Below, piece after piece: positions 19,049 to 33,463 of a stretch of DNA of 64,000 bases. The position numbers and the translations under genes were made by a program. How positions within the stretch are numbered: position 1 is the stretch's first letter; each line of letters opens with the position of its first letter. The stretch lies in NCBI GenBank assembly GCA_035041965.1, contig JAPYMA010000143.1, positions 62,001-126,000 on the forward strand, read 5' to 3'. Source of the stretch: Anisakis pegreffii. Taxonomy: Eukaryota; Nematoda; Chromadorea; Rhabditida; Anisakidae. The notes under the pieces were generated by a model. That model was not told where the DNA came from, ran no database searches, and worked only from the letters and a program-made list of their open reading frames with translations.

Positions 19049-19926
19049 GCTAATGCCTCGTACGTTGATTGTTTTGCAAAACAATCTGAAACGGAACGAT
19101 GATGCCGTCATTGAGAAAGTATATGACGAACACTTTTGCATGAACGGATCCAGTTTAGGTTTAGTTCATTTCATTCGCTCTTAGCACTGTGCTATTGTAA
19201 TCTGCGATCGACCGACCTGACCTATCCACTTATCTGCTCATTTATCTGTCAACCATCATGTAATAATTATCAACTGATAGCCTGAAGGCTATAAACATAA
19301 ATGTTGCTGTTATTTGTTTCGACTGAATACGTCAATACTCGACCTTTTAACAGGGAAGACAACGGTATCTTTCACTTACCGTATGCTAGGCCTTTATTTT
19401 GCTACTATACTTTCATTTGAAACTTGTCATCCGCTTATTAAGCATCGGATTTGATTTCATGAATACTAACGGAAGAGATTTCTGATATCCTCTGTTTTAG
19501 AGTTATGCAAATGTTTTTGGATTGTGGACGATTTGGAACAGATGAAAGCGAGTTCACTTGTTCGCACCTTTCTTCTACGTCTTACCATCACCATCAGCTT
19601 AGGGTCTCAGCTAGGAATCATCTTCATTCATCAGTGAGTTCATTTACTAACGGATATATGGAAGATGCAATGAAAATTTAGGAAATAATCGTAGAGTGTA
19701 CGGAAAACCAATGGTTCCATCAGATGAGTAGCTATGGAATGTATAGAGTGGTGAGTTGATTGATATAAATCGGAACAGTCCGGTGTTTTCAGATATAAAG
19801 ATCGCATGAATTTGATACGATGAATTACCATCACCTTCACAATGGTATTTCGTCAAAACAAGACAACTCCGCTAAATATCCGTTTCTCTCAATCCCACTG
19901 CTCATGAAGGACAATGTTACATTTCT

Positions 19927-19966
19927 TAAGTCCTTTAATACGTTAGTCAGAATATTAAAGGACTTA
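19927..19966. repeat. Perfect 14-bp inverted repeat with 12-base loop
   Basis: TAAGTCCTTTAATA at 19927-19940 is the exact reverse complement of TATTAAAGGACTTA at 19953-19966. The stem does not extend further. It could form a small hairpin; it is shorter than a usual microRNA precursor. Confidence 0.6.
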
Positions 19967-22900
19967 TGAAATATTTGTGATATACTTCAAAGATTATTGC
20001 TTAGGCCTATACGTGCCAGGGATATGCAGAAAACTGGATACAGAAGATACGAAACGTGGTGTCCATTATTGCGTCATAATTTGTACTTACTTGTTAGATG
20101 CCTTAATGGTAAAGACCCATGCATTCCCTAGCAGACCAGCTAACCAACAACAGTAACATCAGCTATCGGTGAAAAATTCCGCTGATTGAAAACGATTTCC
20201 GCTAATCGCTAACGGCAATGCTCATCTCTGAGTAATTAGAATCAAATTACTGGAACATTCGAAAAGTTTGTACCCTATAACTCTTCATTCTTAAGCTAAC
20301 AAACAGACTATTAATCAGAGTTGGTTGCGGCCTTCGTGCTGTGGCCAGCTGACAGCTCACCTTTTTGCTTGCCTCTCCAACAACAACAGCTGTCACGAAA
20401 GATGTGAGTTTGAGTTAATTTAACGGCGATAGATAGCACTGATGATACGGCAGATGTTTGCCGGTGATGCGCTGATGACAATAACGATGATTTCCGGCGG
20501 TTGATAAGTAAAAATATGCTCAAAGGGTTAGAGCCGCAACGCCTCAGGCTACAATGTAGTCATCCTCTCTAAAGTCGACTCATTTGTCGGGAATTTTTCT
20601 GGCAGATGACCGATTACGTCTGCGATTCAGCCGGATTCTGTCAGTTGTTGCAATTTTTCAATCAATTCTTTTTTGTACCTTTCACCATATGGTTAGGTTT
20701 AAACTGGTGAGCTTAAATTGTTTATTACTTGCGATTGTATGTGGTTTTATCAACATTGAATTATTCCAACCCTTCTATGAATCGTCATCGATGATTATTA
20801 ATCAATGCAATCATTTTGTTATAATGACTTTATGAGTCAATTCGATTGTTGCTGTTTTTCTGTTGCTTCAATTCATGTTCACATCGTCGTCAATTTAGCG
20901 AATTTGCTTAATAATGGGGTTTGACTCACCTAACCCATCCAGTTCATCTGCATTTTCTGTGAATCTTCTAGCGTTTGTCTTGATATAATTGCTCTGATTA
21001 GAAATCATTACACTAGGAATTGGATGATGTTTTATGAAGGGAATGCAACCGATCTGCCATTTTTATTCTTATTTCGAATTGCAGTTTTAGAGGAATGCAA
21101 TCCGTTTCGGACAGGTGCGGTTGTTTTCTCGTCGTTTGAGAAAAGTTCTGGAGAAAATATGTCGATACGTCGTCAATGATTGACATGGGCAAAAGAATGT
21201 TGCTCGTTGGAATGCTGTTTCTTTGCGTTTTTCTGAGTTGAAATACTGGGTGGTACCTGCTCACCTAGTATCAAAGGGCATCAGAAGTCACGCAAGAAGA
21301 CAATTTTTCACGTACTGATTTGTGATTTTCGGAAACATTCCGCTCACAAATATTTGGAAGAATTACAAAAATGTTATCATTTAGTGATTCATAATTTATG
21401 ATTTTTGACGCAAAAGTTTTTGATGCATAGCACCAAAAAACCAAAAAAGTGATGATTGTTGTCGTTTGGAGAATTCCATTCGAGAAGGTTTCTTTCATAA
21501 AACAAACGGGAAAATTGAAAAACCTTGCATTTTTTGAGTGTCATCCACTTACATCATCAGAACAACCATGCATTTCACTATAATCATATATGTTTGATCG
21601 GTGACATTTAACTTGACTTCAACCAACTTAATATGTGCCATAGTGATTTAGAACATGAGCAGTAATAAAATTATATGCTCTTTGACAATGATACGGATGT
21701 TGATGATATCATATCTGCTGATGATATTGTTTCCGTTCCGTTTTGAAAACTGAGAGGAGGAAGCCAAAAGTGGCACTGTGCAATAGTTCTGTTCGAATTG
21801 AGTGGATTTTCGTAACTCGTAATTGATCGTTTCAAAGAATTGGTGTAAAACTATTGTATGTATAGTCATTGTAAGATGCTGACTTGAGAATATGACTCAT
21901 ATCATTGTAAACTAGGGTTGGAGTGAAGTAAAGCAATGCATAGATATTACAACGAACTAATAACAATTGAAACAACCACTGGAACAAAAGCAGAAACGAT
22001 GTGAATTGATAAATGTGATATCAGAATGGTTCAAGTTACCGAAGTTTAACACAAGAAGTCGTGAGTCAATCTGCTACTGCTGCTGCTCTGCTGATCAACA
22101 ACCACTATTATTATAACATTGATCTATCCCCTTCAACACTATCGAAAGTATTTCTCTTCAATAAATTTTTTCCTTATTGTAAGCACCAATTCAACCTAAC
22201 TTATTTCCTTTCAAATTACAATAACAATTACTACGTCGTTCTACAATCCATTAAGAAACTGAACATAGTTAACATTGTAATATTTGAGTGTTCATTTGAA
22301 GCGTTCTCATTAAAACGGTGATACGATCTCCTTATTCTGATACTCTACTGCTCTGATCGATTCGAAAACTGTTCGTTTCTTATTTATCACTCGTCAGCAT
22401 TTGTGTTTCGCTTCAACAGATCATTGACATTATTTGATATATCCTCCCTCTATCGTCATGGAATTTCTGTTCATCGTCAAAATTTATTGTCTGAATTTCT
22501 ATTGGTTCCTTACAGAATCTCAGAATCTGTCATGGTTATTACCAGCAGATCATATAATTTGGGATGTTTTCGGAAGAACAGATTGATAAGAGGCTTGCAA
22601 GGTTCATTTCACTTGTTATTCGAATATGATTGTTTATGCGCTTGAGTATTTCCGGCATTTTGTTGCTTACATTGAAAGCACATAATAGAGTTAATTCACT
22701 GCCTCACACATAATCAGTCATCGCGTGTTCTTCCTCTATCCGTCAGAAGATTGCAAACCCACCGGTTTGCATAGATTCATTGAGGAAATTGAGTGTCTTC
22801 GAATAAACTTTCGTAAGATTGAAAGTAATAAGGCGGTTATGAACTAGTGCTTACTAGAGTGAGGAAATGCGTTTCGTCAAAATATTTTCTCCGCAGAAAT

Positions 22901-23006
22901 CATACTGCCTTAGTGGAGGAAACCGCTTTTTTGTTCGGACGATGAACATTTGGATGCGTTACATTTTCGGTTTGAAGTAAACTTTTTGGAAGAATGAACG
23001 CGTTGA

Positions 23007-23089
23007 AGAGCGGCTTTCTAAATTTCTCGTCTTGAAACGAACCGATAAATATTGCGCAAGAGTTAACTTAAACGTTCTCAAACGATCCA
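23007..23089 (+). repeat. Diverged relic related to the 404-bp repeat
   Basis: Shares the order AAGCCG/GGCTTTC, GAACGA, ATAAATATT, GTTAACTT and TCTCAAAC with the second half of the 404-bp unit at 12759-13970, at much lower identity. If real, it shows the unit was once a dispersed element. Confidence 0.35.
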
Positions 23090-26000
23090 AAATCTCTGAA
23101 GTGCTCCTCCCAATTATTTTAATGTGTTTCATTCGGAAGCTATCGATCTCTCTCGTTTCAACTATTTATTTATTTATGTAATTATAAACGCAAAAAAATC
23201 TGTTACCTAAATAATGCCGTCACGATGAACTCACAAGAAAATCACGAGATCGCCAAAGAATTCCATTTATTTGATCATAAAACACGATCACAAGATCAAG
23301 GTAGTTCATACAGACTTCGAACTGTTCTAATTTTTCATTGGGATAGCGTTAGGGTATGATATTGAATTCTGATATTTTGCAGTTTTATGTTTGCATCTAT
23401 ACTTAGGCTAAAAAACCATCGCTTAAAAAAAATCACATTCTTTAGATCGCTAATTGCGGTATCATCTAAAAGCAGTTCAGTATAAGCTGTTGTACGTGAC
23501 CGCTAGTTGAAGAGATGAGGAGAGTTTAATTAATCGAACGATGTTTCCACCTACCGAAACGACCTTTCGAATACCTTCACTAAAAACACTAAACAATGAA
23601 GATTTATACCAAATTCTTTCTCTAAAAGCCGGCGAAATAAAAACAACGATGCTTCTTGCATTGTTATTTCATTGTGTTTCACAATCTGTTACTGGTGTTC
23701 AGCAGACCTTTTTTTGTTGATGCCTTTATTTGACATGTACCGCCGCACCATTGCTGATCTATCCTTCGAACCATTCTCCAATATCGTCTTGTTTAATTCA
23801 TTACGTCTGAAAACCATCCCCCATTAGGTTAGCATGATTGGCTTTGTGAATGTTTGTTCATTTGTTCTTTGATTAATGGATGAAACCGATTGCGAACAGA
23901 TGAAGCAATGTTGTTGTGGTTCTTTTTTGTACTGATATAGTTATAATATGTATTGCTTTCGGTTATTCAGGTCTTAATGAATTAATTGGTCTGATTCACA
24001 CAATTATTTTACTAGTGTTTACGATAACTCAGAAACACCAAACATAAGCCTAGATTCGCTTCGCTCCTATAATCGAATGCCACTTCTTATCACCATACCT
24101 TTGAAACTTCTCTTATTGATTGGGAAGCGCACTACTTGAGCCGCGAACTCGTCGGAATTGTTGAATTTCGGATCGATAATTGATGATATCAAAGGCAAAC
24201 ATATTCAGTGTGAACTCTTAAGTTGCAGAAGCACTCATTCAGTCGTCTTGAAGTGATTCCACTCAAACGAATATCGATAACTAATCTCAGTAAAAGAGGA
24301 GGTTGTTTATCAGTGTTTTTATTGTTCATTGCTATTGGAGAGTTGTGTTTGGTGTGTTGTTGAAATGTTAGTGCGAACCGGTTAAGCTTCCGTTTCACAT
24401 TCATCCATTCAGCCAAGCAACAATTAGTAATTAGCGACCGATTTCAATGCGACGATTTCATTGTACACTTCTCCTCTCCCATACGGCGCGATTTTGAAGT
24501 GTTACTGGCTCATTGAACTCATCATAATTTTGTTTGTCGTGAGACATTCACATACTACTTTAATCTTGTCGAGGAATTTATATAACTCTTTGATGTGATC
24601 ATCAATTTCATTTGAATCGACGACTTCCTTTGGGAATCGCTTTGAGTTCTCAATTCAGATTCATCAATGTGAAAAAATTTAATCGTATTCACATTCTCAT
24701 TGGAACAAGCTTTTTGAGGACGGACATACTTCAAATTATTTATACGAGGTTATATTTGTCCGTTGAGGTTTAATGTTGTATATATGCACAAAGGCTGATC
24801 ATACTTGTGACCATGATGATATCTTTTATGATAAATTCCCAGTTGCGATGGACTTCCGGAAACTGTCGCATTTCATATGTCCCTATTCGCCGTTTGCGGT
24901 TTCATTGTGCAGTATGCATGCAATTATGAATGCAGGGACCACGTTTATGAGCGATTCTACCAATGAAGTGATTTTCTAAGACAGAAAGCATTTAGCGTTT
25001 GGGGACCAAGCGAATGGAACTTTGTGTAAATCAATTAAAACAATAATGAGTGGAATGTGCGATTGTGATCATTAAACTGATCATAACATCACAATTATGA
25101 AATAATATTACAATGAAAAACACACACATCCATCAAACTAACAACATAGTCACACGTCAATTCCAACAAGTTTTTCGCTGTGTCGTCATTTCCAAAATAT
25201 CAAAGATTATGTCCTACCTCATTGTGTGTGTGTTTTGCTTAACTGATACACACAATATGCCGAAACTCATGCCAATTAGAGTGTTACTCACTTGATCATA
25301 TCTGATGATCATTATCTGATCACATCTATCATCATTTTTCAACTTCCAAAAATATGACTGACTTCCGAATTATAGCATCGTAGTAGCTCATCAAACACTG
25401 TTGATACCAGCCACCTTAACCAGTAATATCAAGGAGTATCTGCGGCAAAACATTGGTAAAATTTTGAGAAAGCCATGAATATATGAGCATCTGATTCAGT
25501 TCTGTCCTGCGAATGCAGGATGAAGCTGAGAGGAAATTTTCAGCCATATTTTCATGAAATTTTTTCATTGAAAAAATTTGCAGTGGCTTGATTACATTTG
25601 ATTCGGTTCACCAATAACATCAGTATCACTGTATCGACACTGCCTCTCAGTACAATTCACATCAATATGTATTTGATGTTTATTTCATATCATATCAATC
25701 AACTTTTTCAAAACACAAATCATCATTTGTTCGTGTTGTTGAATCTTGTCTTATTTCCACTCATACATACCAAAATCGCATCATTTCCTAACGAAACTTT
25801 CTTCGAATAAACACTTTCGCTGCAGGCCGTGTGCCACCGACCACCTCTATCAGTAGTGGTCTTGAAAAGTTTATCAATATGATCATCGTGTAGTGATTGA
25901 TCAAACTGCTACTGAAGCATTTTTGTGGTACTTCTAAGCGCTGTGAGCGCTCACACATATATCTCAAACTATAAATTTGCATTTGTTACTTCAAATTGTG

Positions 26001-27157
26001 TACGTGAATATGTGCACCACATTGAAAGGAATTCATTTATTCATTCATTTTTGAGTGAAACGTTTTCGAGGTTATTCCAAAAAAACGCAATTGTATTCAT
26101 TTCGTTTCGTTTTTTTTAAACTCATCGTACATCCGGCTCTCATCGTTGAGTGCCTCCAACGGTTGGTTCGCTGTGCCTCATGCCTTCTCCAACTCCGCAT
26201 TATTTTGACTATGATCTCGTTTCCGGTTTATTAAAAGCACTCACAATCAGACAAACAATTCAACTTTTCAGGTCAGCTGACTGACTGTATAAAAGGTTGT
26301 TTATAAGTAATCGTTAATGTGATGATCTTTCTGTGCCGGAACTATTTCGGCAATTTATTCTCTGCCGTCTTCTAAGTGCTCTAAAGACTCAGCTCTTTGA
26401 TCAGTCTTAAGGTGCTAGTCAAATAGTGTTTATGAGTACGTGAACAATGCGATTGTGTTCATTTAAGTGACATATGATTCAAAACTTATTCAAACGATGA
26501 ATCTTCACTCATTTCAGTTCTTCAACAACCCATTCGATTGTACTCTTCAACTGTAGCTGAATGGCTCTGCAATATGCTTCTTGCGTTGAACGCCTTTACA
26601 ATATCTTGATTGGGCTGTAATTTCCGGTTCATTATTGTGTACAAACCAGCCAACAAAAAACACAAACGACGTGTATGAATTCAAACAAACAGACAAATCC
26701 TTAGCTTGTCATATAAAAACACGATTACATATATCTAAAAAACCCTCCTTCGCATTCACCTCTTCTTTTAGTGCTATTTTCCACCACCTAAATTCAAACC
26801 TACATTGAGCAACTTTTGCGGAACACATCACCATTTTATAACTGTTTTCTTCCGGCGATTCGAATCCGTTCTAGCTATCAAAATTAAATCTCGAATGTCA
26901 AAATCGTAAAATCGTTTATTCATCTGGAAATTTTATTTGATTTCCTAGTTATGAATTCATTCATTTATTTGGTTTACTTTCATCATCCGTAATATTTGTG
27001 AATGAATTTCTTCATTCAAAAAAATAAATGAAGCACATTCAGCAAACACAAATATTGAGCTGACATCCAACCAGTTGCCCACTCATTTTCAATAAAATAA
27101 CGTCAAAAAAAACCATGATCATAATCGTATACGTTTACAGTTTTCAGCTTCAATTCC

Positions 27158-27198
27158 ATTATTATTATTATTTATATTATTATTATTATTTTTATGAT
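27158..27198 (+). repeat. Imperfect (ATT)n microsatellite
   Basis: An ATT run with TTA and TAT interruptions in non-coding DNA. Similar short imperfect runs occur near 37850 and 48220-48300. Confidence 0.7.
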
Positions 27199-29524
27199 GA
27201 CAAACTAAAAATAGAACCGCGAGGATAGATTTTCTTTTTGCAGTTTCTTTGTTGCTTTTTGATTTGTTTGTGGTTTTTCACTTTCGTTCATTTGCAATTG
27301 CTGACAAATTCCTCGTTTTTTTTCGTTCCTCTCACTTTTCCATGTCTCACTTTTCAATACGTTGAAAATCATATTTCGTTGCGTTCATTTCACATTTATT
27401 TCATCCGTTCATTCGAGAAATCGCTTTCGAGTTTCTCATTTGATGCTGTGTTGGTGATGTGGCAATGGCAAATGTGCATAAGATGCGCTGCTCAATGGAG
27501 CAACAACGTCGTTCGTTGATCCGTTTCGCATTGATAGGATAATATAATGTCTGTCTGATAAGTGTATATTATCTTGCTGCGTTTGTATCTAATATCCGAT
27601 CCGATTCGATTACATCTTATCTTTAGATCCTCTTGAATGGAACTGCACACTTCAACATCTTATATGCATTCTGCTGTTATCACTAGCTCGAATCTTTTAT
27701 CACTTCTGCACACTCGAATTGCCGGTCTGATTCTTTTCTGAACCAATGATATCTTATGCTTTCTCTTCATCCGTATCATTTTAAGTTTTTTCTGCAATAT
27801 TTTAACAGTTCTTTTCGCATCTTTTCGTCTCTGTTCTTTCAACTAATGCTGAGCAGAATGGTGCTGATACCCGAACATATAAATGATGCTATGATCCTGA
27901 ACAGTATATCCGTATATCAATTGCTTAACAATATCTTCGTCTGTTAACTCACCAATGGCATGAGCAGACTGCCACAGAGATTATGGATTAGCTAGAGTTT
28001 GATAGATATTTGAGATCAATCTGAGAGTACAAGCCAAGTGCAAGATGGAGTGATTGTTCGTTCGGTCTGGCTCAAGTCAGTGGTGATTCATCTTCAGCTT
28101 TGTCATTATCATTATCACTCTATAGTTATTGCATTGTCTTGATCTATTGTTAAGCATTTGATTGTTAGTACTACCTTAATCAACAACATTACTGTGAATG
28201 TTTATTATTCTTTTCATTATTGCCCTAAGCTTGAGCAGATACAACTTTTGAGCCGTATTGCAGTTGAGATTCTGTTGCTTCTCTGATTTTGTTTAAAATG
28301 ATGGAACTCGACTTCGTTTTCGAATGAGTTATAGCTGATGCCTGTATTTCAACTGATGTATTTCAACTCTTGATTGCAAGTAGCTAGCGCTGTGTATTAT
28401 TCGAACAAGCATCAGGAAAATCAAGTTCTTAATTTTCCTAATGTGTGCGCGTTCATCGCATAATTCATTGTGTGTGCTGTGCATAATTCATGATGATGAT
28501 GACAATGATGATGATATGAAAGGTGAATTAAAGAATGAATATGAAAAATTTTAAGAATATTATAATGATGAATACGGATGTACGGCAATGAATTGAACAA
28601 GAGTGAATATGAATAATCTATAGAAATTTTCACACATATAAATGTTATGATATCAGCGAAGCACAATGTGTGTGTGATTGTTGATCGATCATGACGATGC
28701 TTCTTAAGTTGCCCATTTTTCTTCACATTATCATTGCTTATGATCGTTCGAAATTCCATTTTCGAACCATCAAACGAGCAAATTCAAAATATTCTCATTC
28801 TTTTATTGACCATAAACACACGCATATGGGCACATTAAACGACTGACTAACTGCCCGTCATTTTACTTGAGAAGGAAGCAAATCATATGTACGGACATTA
28901 TTATGCTATCCATACTATTACTGCCACATTGTTATTACTATTACTTCATAGATGTTATGAGTGTATTTCACAATTATTATCAATAAAATTAAAATGCTTT
29001 CCTTTATACGTGCTTGTTTTCTGTATATGCTGCACTGGTTCGTCGAAATTGATCAGGCAAAAACAAATTTATTCATCACCACTATAAATACGACACTTGA
29101 TTTCACATGTTTTTAAGAAATCATTTCCGATTTAACGATTGTCGTTTTGTTCTTGTGAGTGAGCATACGTAACACCGGATTGTTCGTTGGTGCCCTCCTT
29201 ACTTTTATATAGACGACGACGATCGATGTTGAGATTCGATCATTCGCAATGAAACCACTTTGAGGTTGTGAAATTTCATTGTTGTCTTAACTGAGCTGAT
29301 ATTGATAACGACATCAGAACACTACTGCTTCTAGTAGCAGCTTCGAAAATGATTCTTCTTATCAACCCTACAGCTCTGCTTAATTGTTGAGAACTTTTTT
29401 TTGAATTGAATTCAGTCTTATCAGAACGTTCAGAATGCATCAACTCCATTGGAGAAAAAGCGAGTCTTCCAGACAAGGAGATTGGAGTGCCTGTACTAGA
29501 AGGGTTGTATATCCTAAATGGCAT

Positions 29525-29578
29525 CTAGCCTCAACTAACAATAAACGTCCCAGAACACTGGGACTGAAGTGAGGCTAG
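29525..29578. repeat. Two-tier hairpin
   Basis: The outer arms CTAGCCTCA (29525-29533) and TGAGGCTAG (29570-29578) enclose an inner stem GTCCCAG (29547-29553), loop AACA, CTGGGAC (29558-29564). Both stems are perfect. It is unlike the surrounding AT-rich DNA in composition. Function unknown. Confidence 0.5.
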
Positions 29579-31280
29579 TGCAGCTGCCCTCAATTCTGGG
29601 TAGGCAAAATAACTTGGTTGAAACTTCTGTTCATGTTCATTCAGGAGTATTGGTTTATACTCATGCTTGTCGATGCTGCAGAATCGAGACTGAACTCAGC
29701 CAGGAACTTCGATCTCATCCTGAATCTGAGCTGAAGCCAAATTGATCGTATGAGTCATTTCTTCTATATTTCCAACAAGTAAATTATCCTTTGATCAGTG
29801 CATTGATAACATTATAATTCACAACTATTACGCTGTTTCCGATCTTCATTCTTTAATAGCGAATAGGCTTATGCATATTATACGAGTTTATGTGAATGTT
29901 TCTTCTTCTGCACATAGGTTTACTGTAAGCTGAATGATGTACTAACTCATTTCCTGTTCTGACGTTGCTGTTCATCTGATTGTGAGGAGGCAGTACTCAG
30001 AATAGGGCGAGCGCACATAAACATCAATGAAAGCAAGCAAACTGCTTTTACAACATTCAATAGAGTGCAACCGGAAATGGCGATTTCCGATGTGAATAGC
30101 TGATTATTGTGAATAAGGAATGCAAATACATATCATAATACAGCAAATTAGCTTATAACTTTTATTTGATCACCTTATCTAAGCAAGATTGGCTGATGCA
30201 AATGGTGTTTGCGACATTTATTCTCAAGGCAGTTTCATTCACGGCATATTTGTGGCCATGATCAGAATGATAGAATGGTAGTGCTAGCCATGATAACAGT
30301 GTTGATTTATTTCCATTCAGTGAAATTTTCTGCGGTCGGCAAATCGCTGCAGACGGCAGCAGCAACAGCCTCTTATCTCTATCTTATCAGCGTATTATCA
30401 GTGCCACCTGCTCATCAATCACAGACAGCAACGATGCTCTTTTTCGTTTTCAAGGCTCAATGTGCGTTTTCGAGTGAAATGAACGGCTTTGAAGGGTCAA
30501 CCCCAAGTCGTATCAGTAACACATTCAATAAGAGTAACAATCCGTGGTTTGTTCATTCATCTTTTGGTAGTTTTCGCTCATTATCACTTGATCGTCCCTT
30601 CGATCAGTTAGTCATTATCAGTTAATCATTAACGATCATGTGAAGTTGCGACCTGTTCCTTCTTCTACGTCATTACTTTGTAATCATTATCGCAAATGTT
30701 TGATAAGATGCAAGCCCGGAACTGCTGCTAATCAGTGGTCTCATAGCTTTGTCAACATAGCTTTGCTCAGCTCTTTCATTTTTGGCTTCTCGTCGATCTT
30801 TGGCTTCTTAATGAATAATGTCGTCAAAGCGGGGAGTCACTCGGAATACAGACCGTTTGGATTTTGATTTTTTCAATTGTTTGCACTGCTCCCTATTATA
30901 ATGTCGCAAATTTGTTCGATTATTGCAAAACAACCGGAAATGACGTGCAAATTCCAGAAGAAAGCACTCAGTCATGTCATCAACATGGTATTGATGGAAT
31001 TCCTACAAAATTCGAAAAACGTTTCGCGTTTCACTTCATCGCTTCCGAATTCATTCCGCACATTCAACAATACATCATCACATGAATCAGTGATTAGTAA
31101 ACACACTTCATATCTTATGTGATAACGCATAAAGACCATCTCATGCACCATAAGCCAAAAAATATTATTGTTACGACCGTTTCGTTTGAAAATATCATTG
31201 GTTCTTGATTTACTGATTGCTTCAGTTCAATATTTTGATTATCATTAACTCGGTTACAATTCAATTCTTTATTGATGCTA

Positions 31281-31302
31281 CTGCTGCTGCTGCTGCTGCT
31301 GC
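31281..31302 (+). repeat. (CTG)7 microsatellite
   Basis: Seven uninterrupted CTG units in non-coding DNA. No exon could be built around it. Confidence 0.85.
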
Positions 31303-33447
31303 ATGACTACCTACGTCATGCACGAGTCGTCGTCATTATTTTGTCTCATTTTAACAAATATTCCTTCGTTCATTGATAGATTTATCATTGCCGCATTCTC
31401 TATTTACCGTTTTGTTCATGATCAGCATTCGCAGTTGTTTTCTTCATTCACTCTTTTCTTATGTCTTCATTTGCTCCTAAAAAATATTCATTTGAAAATA
31501 GTAATTTATTTTAGTATAGTCCTTGATTGTTGACTTCCTAAACAGTTTCATTTGAAGTGCCAATGCGAATTTTCATGCATTCGTCGCTCATCTCGCAATA
31601 TTTTTTCGTGTTCTTTATGCTTCTCACAATACACAATTGAACAGCATCGCATTATAATTATCACGTGATCTGTATGTCTTAATTGCCTTCTCACCAATTT
31701 AATGGTGTGTTTGAATGGGCCAAACACGATATCCACCTTGCGAATCACCAAATTACAAAGGAAGATGAAATTTGAGTGACTTTTGCCGGATGATCGCTAC
31801 ATCTGTTCAGTATGTACACTCATCGTCAGTGTAGGTACGCAATACAAAGTAACGTAGTTTTTTTTTTGACTTCTTATCGTCATATATTCCATAGTAACGT
31901 TATTCCATAGCAGTGTACTGAGCATGCGATAATTGTTTCTCATGAGATAGCTGCTATCCGAACGCTACCGACAAAAAGCCACTCCATTAATAGCAGCAGA
32001 TGGATCACATCGTTAAATTGCATTATTCCACATCTACAGTTCGGTACACATCTAACTGTAAAGTAAGATTGTTGCGCATTAGAAAAGGCCGAATGCAAGA
32101 TCATGAGAGTATGCATCGATCATGTCACTGTTCTTATACTCACTCTTCCTTACAGTCCTATAACTGTAAGGCTATCATATAGTTACAGGTCTTATTTTAA
32201 AGCATAAGATGTTATTCACAAAACATCGCGTTATTTGCCATTGCTATTTGCATGAGAATTGTGTTTTGTTGTATTGTTGATGCATCAATAATGACAATTC
32301 CATGCGCATAATAAACTCTAATGACTGCAAACAAATTAATTTATCGCATAAACAGTAACGTGCATGTATGTATGCGAAACTATGTAAAATTTTAAAACAT
32401 TCCATTCCAGTCTACTACTCTGTTCGTTATACGGAATGTGGAATGCACAAAAGAATGAAATAATAATTTGACGGAGAGAGATTGAAGGAATTCCTTCACT
32501 TAAAATAGTTCATTATCGTTTTATGTTTATTGTCGATTCTTCTCAAAATTTGTTCCGGTTCCACAATAATTCGTTGTGCTTATTGTTGTTGTTGCTGTTT
32601 GGTTACATTACTGATACGAACTAGAGGTAAACGCAGTCTATTTAGAATTCCTTGGTATCTTCGCTAAGAGATTTGTTACGTGATCATTTCCTTCAGCATT
32701 GAAAATTCTTCGTTTTCAAACTGTTTTATCGACTAAAGTTGTGTTGAAGACCAAATTATGAGCCAAAACCACAATATTTTGGATTCATTTTACTTCAGTA
32801 TTATCCCATAAGTTTCCAGTCCACTCAGCATGATCGAGCGTTTGAATCGTGGGCAATACGATCAGCAGTCGAAGAAACTGCTGGTTAAAGGTGATTCAAT
32901 GGAGTATTAGAACTATAACCAGTACTAATGATAATGATCTACTTAGGTCACAGCTCTTTCTTCATTTTCTATTTTGATGAATTAGGTGTTTCTTATGCAG
33001 ACACACGATCAGACAAGTCCTATGGAAATCAGATGCCACGGAACATCTGATATGGCAATAGCTGATTGTAAGCTCATCTGGCGTTTCTGACTGCACACAT
33101 AGGTCTTGCTAGCTTCCCACTATATCACCAGTTTTGTGTACATTATACTGATAATTATCAGTCGAATAGTCCTCAGCTGACACGCTGTTATTATGGTTTT
33201 TAGTCTCGTTGCGATATCAAAAATAATTTCATCGAGCAATTCTCTGGCAGTTTTTTGCAGTTGCCTTTTGCAATTTTACATCGATAATGACGACGATTAC
33301 ATTCGATGAACAAATAAAATTTTTTTGAAAAATTTTATGCACTTCACACCGACATCGCGTGTTACGTGTTATCATACAATGCAGTGTGTTGTTTCACTGA
33401 TTGAAACATAATCGAATTTCACTTCACAAGCATATGTTCACATGCAC

Positions 33448-33463
33448 GCATGCATGCATGCAT
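33448..33463. repeat. (GCAT)4 alternating purine-pyrimidine run
   Basis: Sixteen bases of GCAT repeat, self-complementary and capable in principle of Z-form or cruciform structure. No associated gene is seen. Confidence 0.7.

Noticed and set aside
30209..30625. 138-codon open frame, the longest in the window
   Set aside because: No recognisable domain, no splice or start context and ordinary intergenic composition; plausible by chance in 23 kb.
32148..32171. 9-bp hairpin CCTTACAGT/ACTGTAAGG
   Set aside because: Short stem of a length expected many times in 64 kb; nothing around it suggests function.
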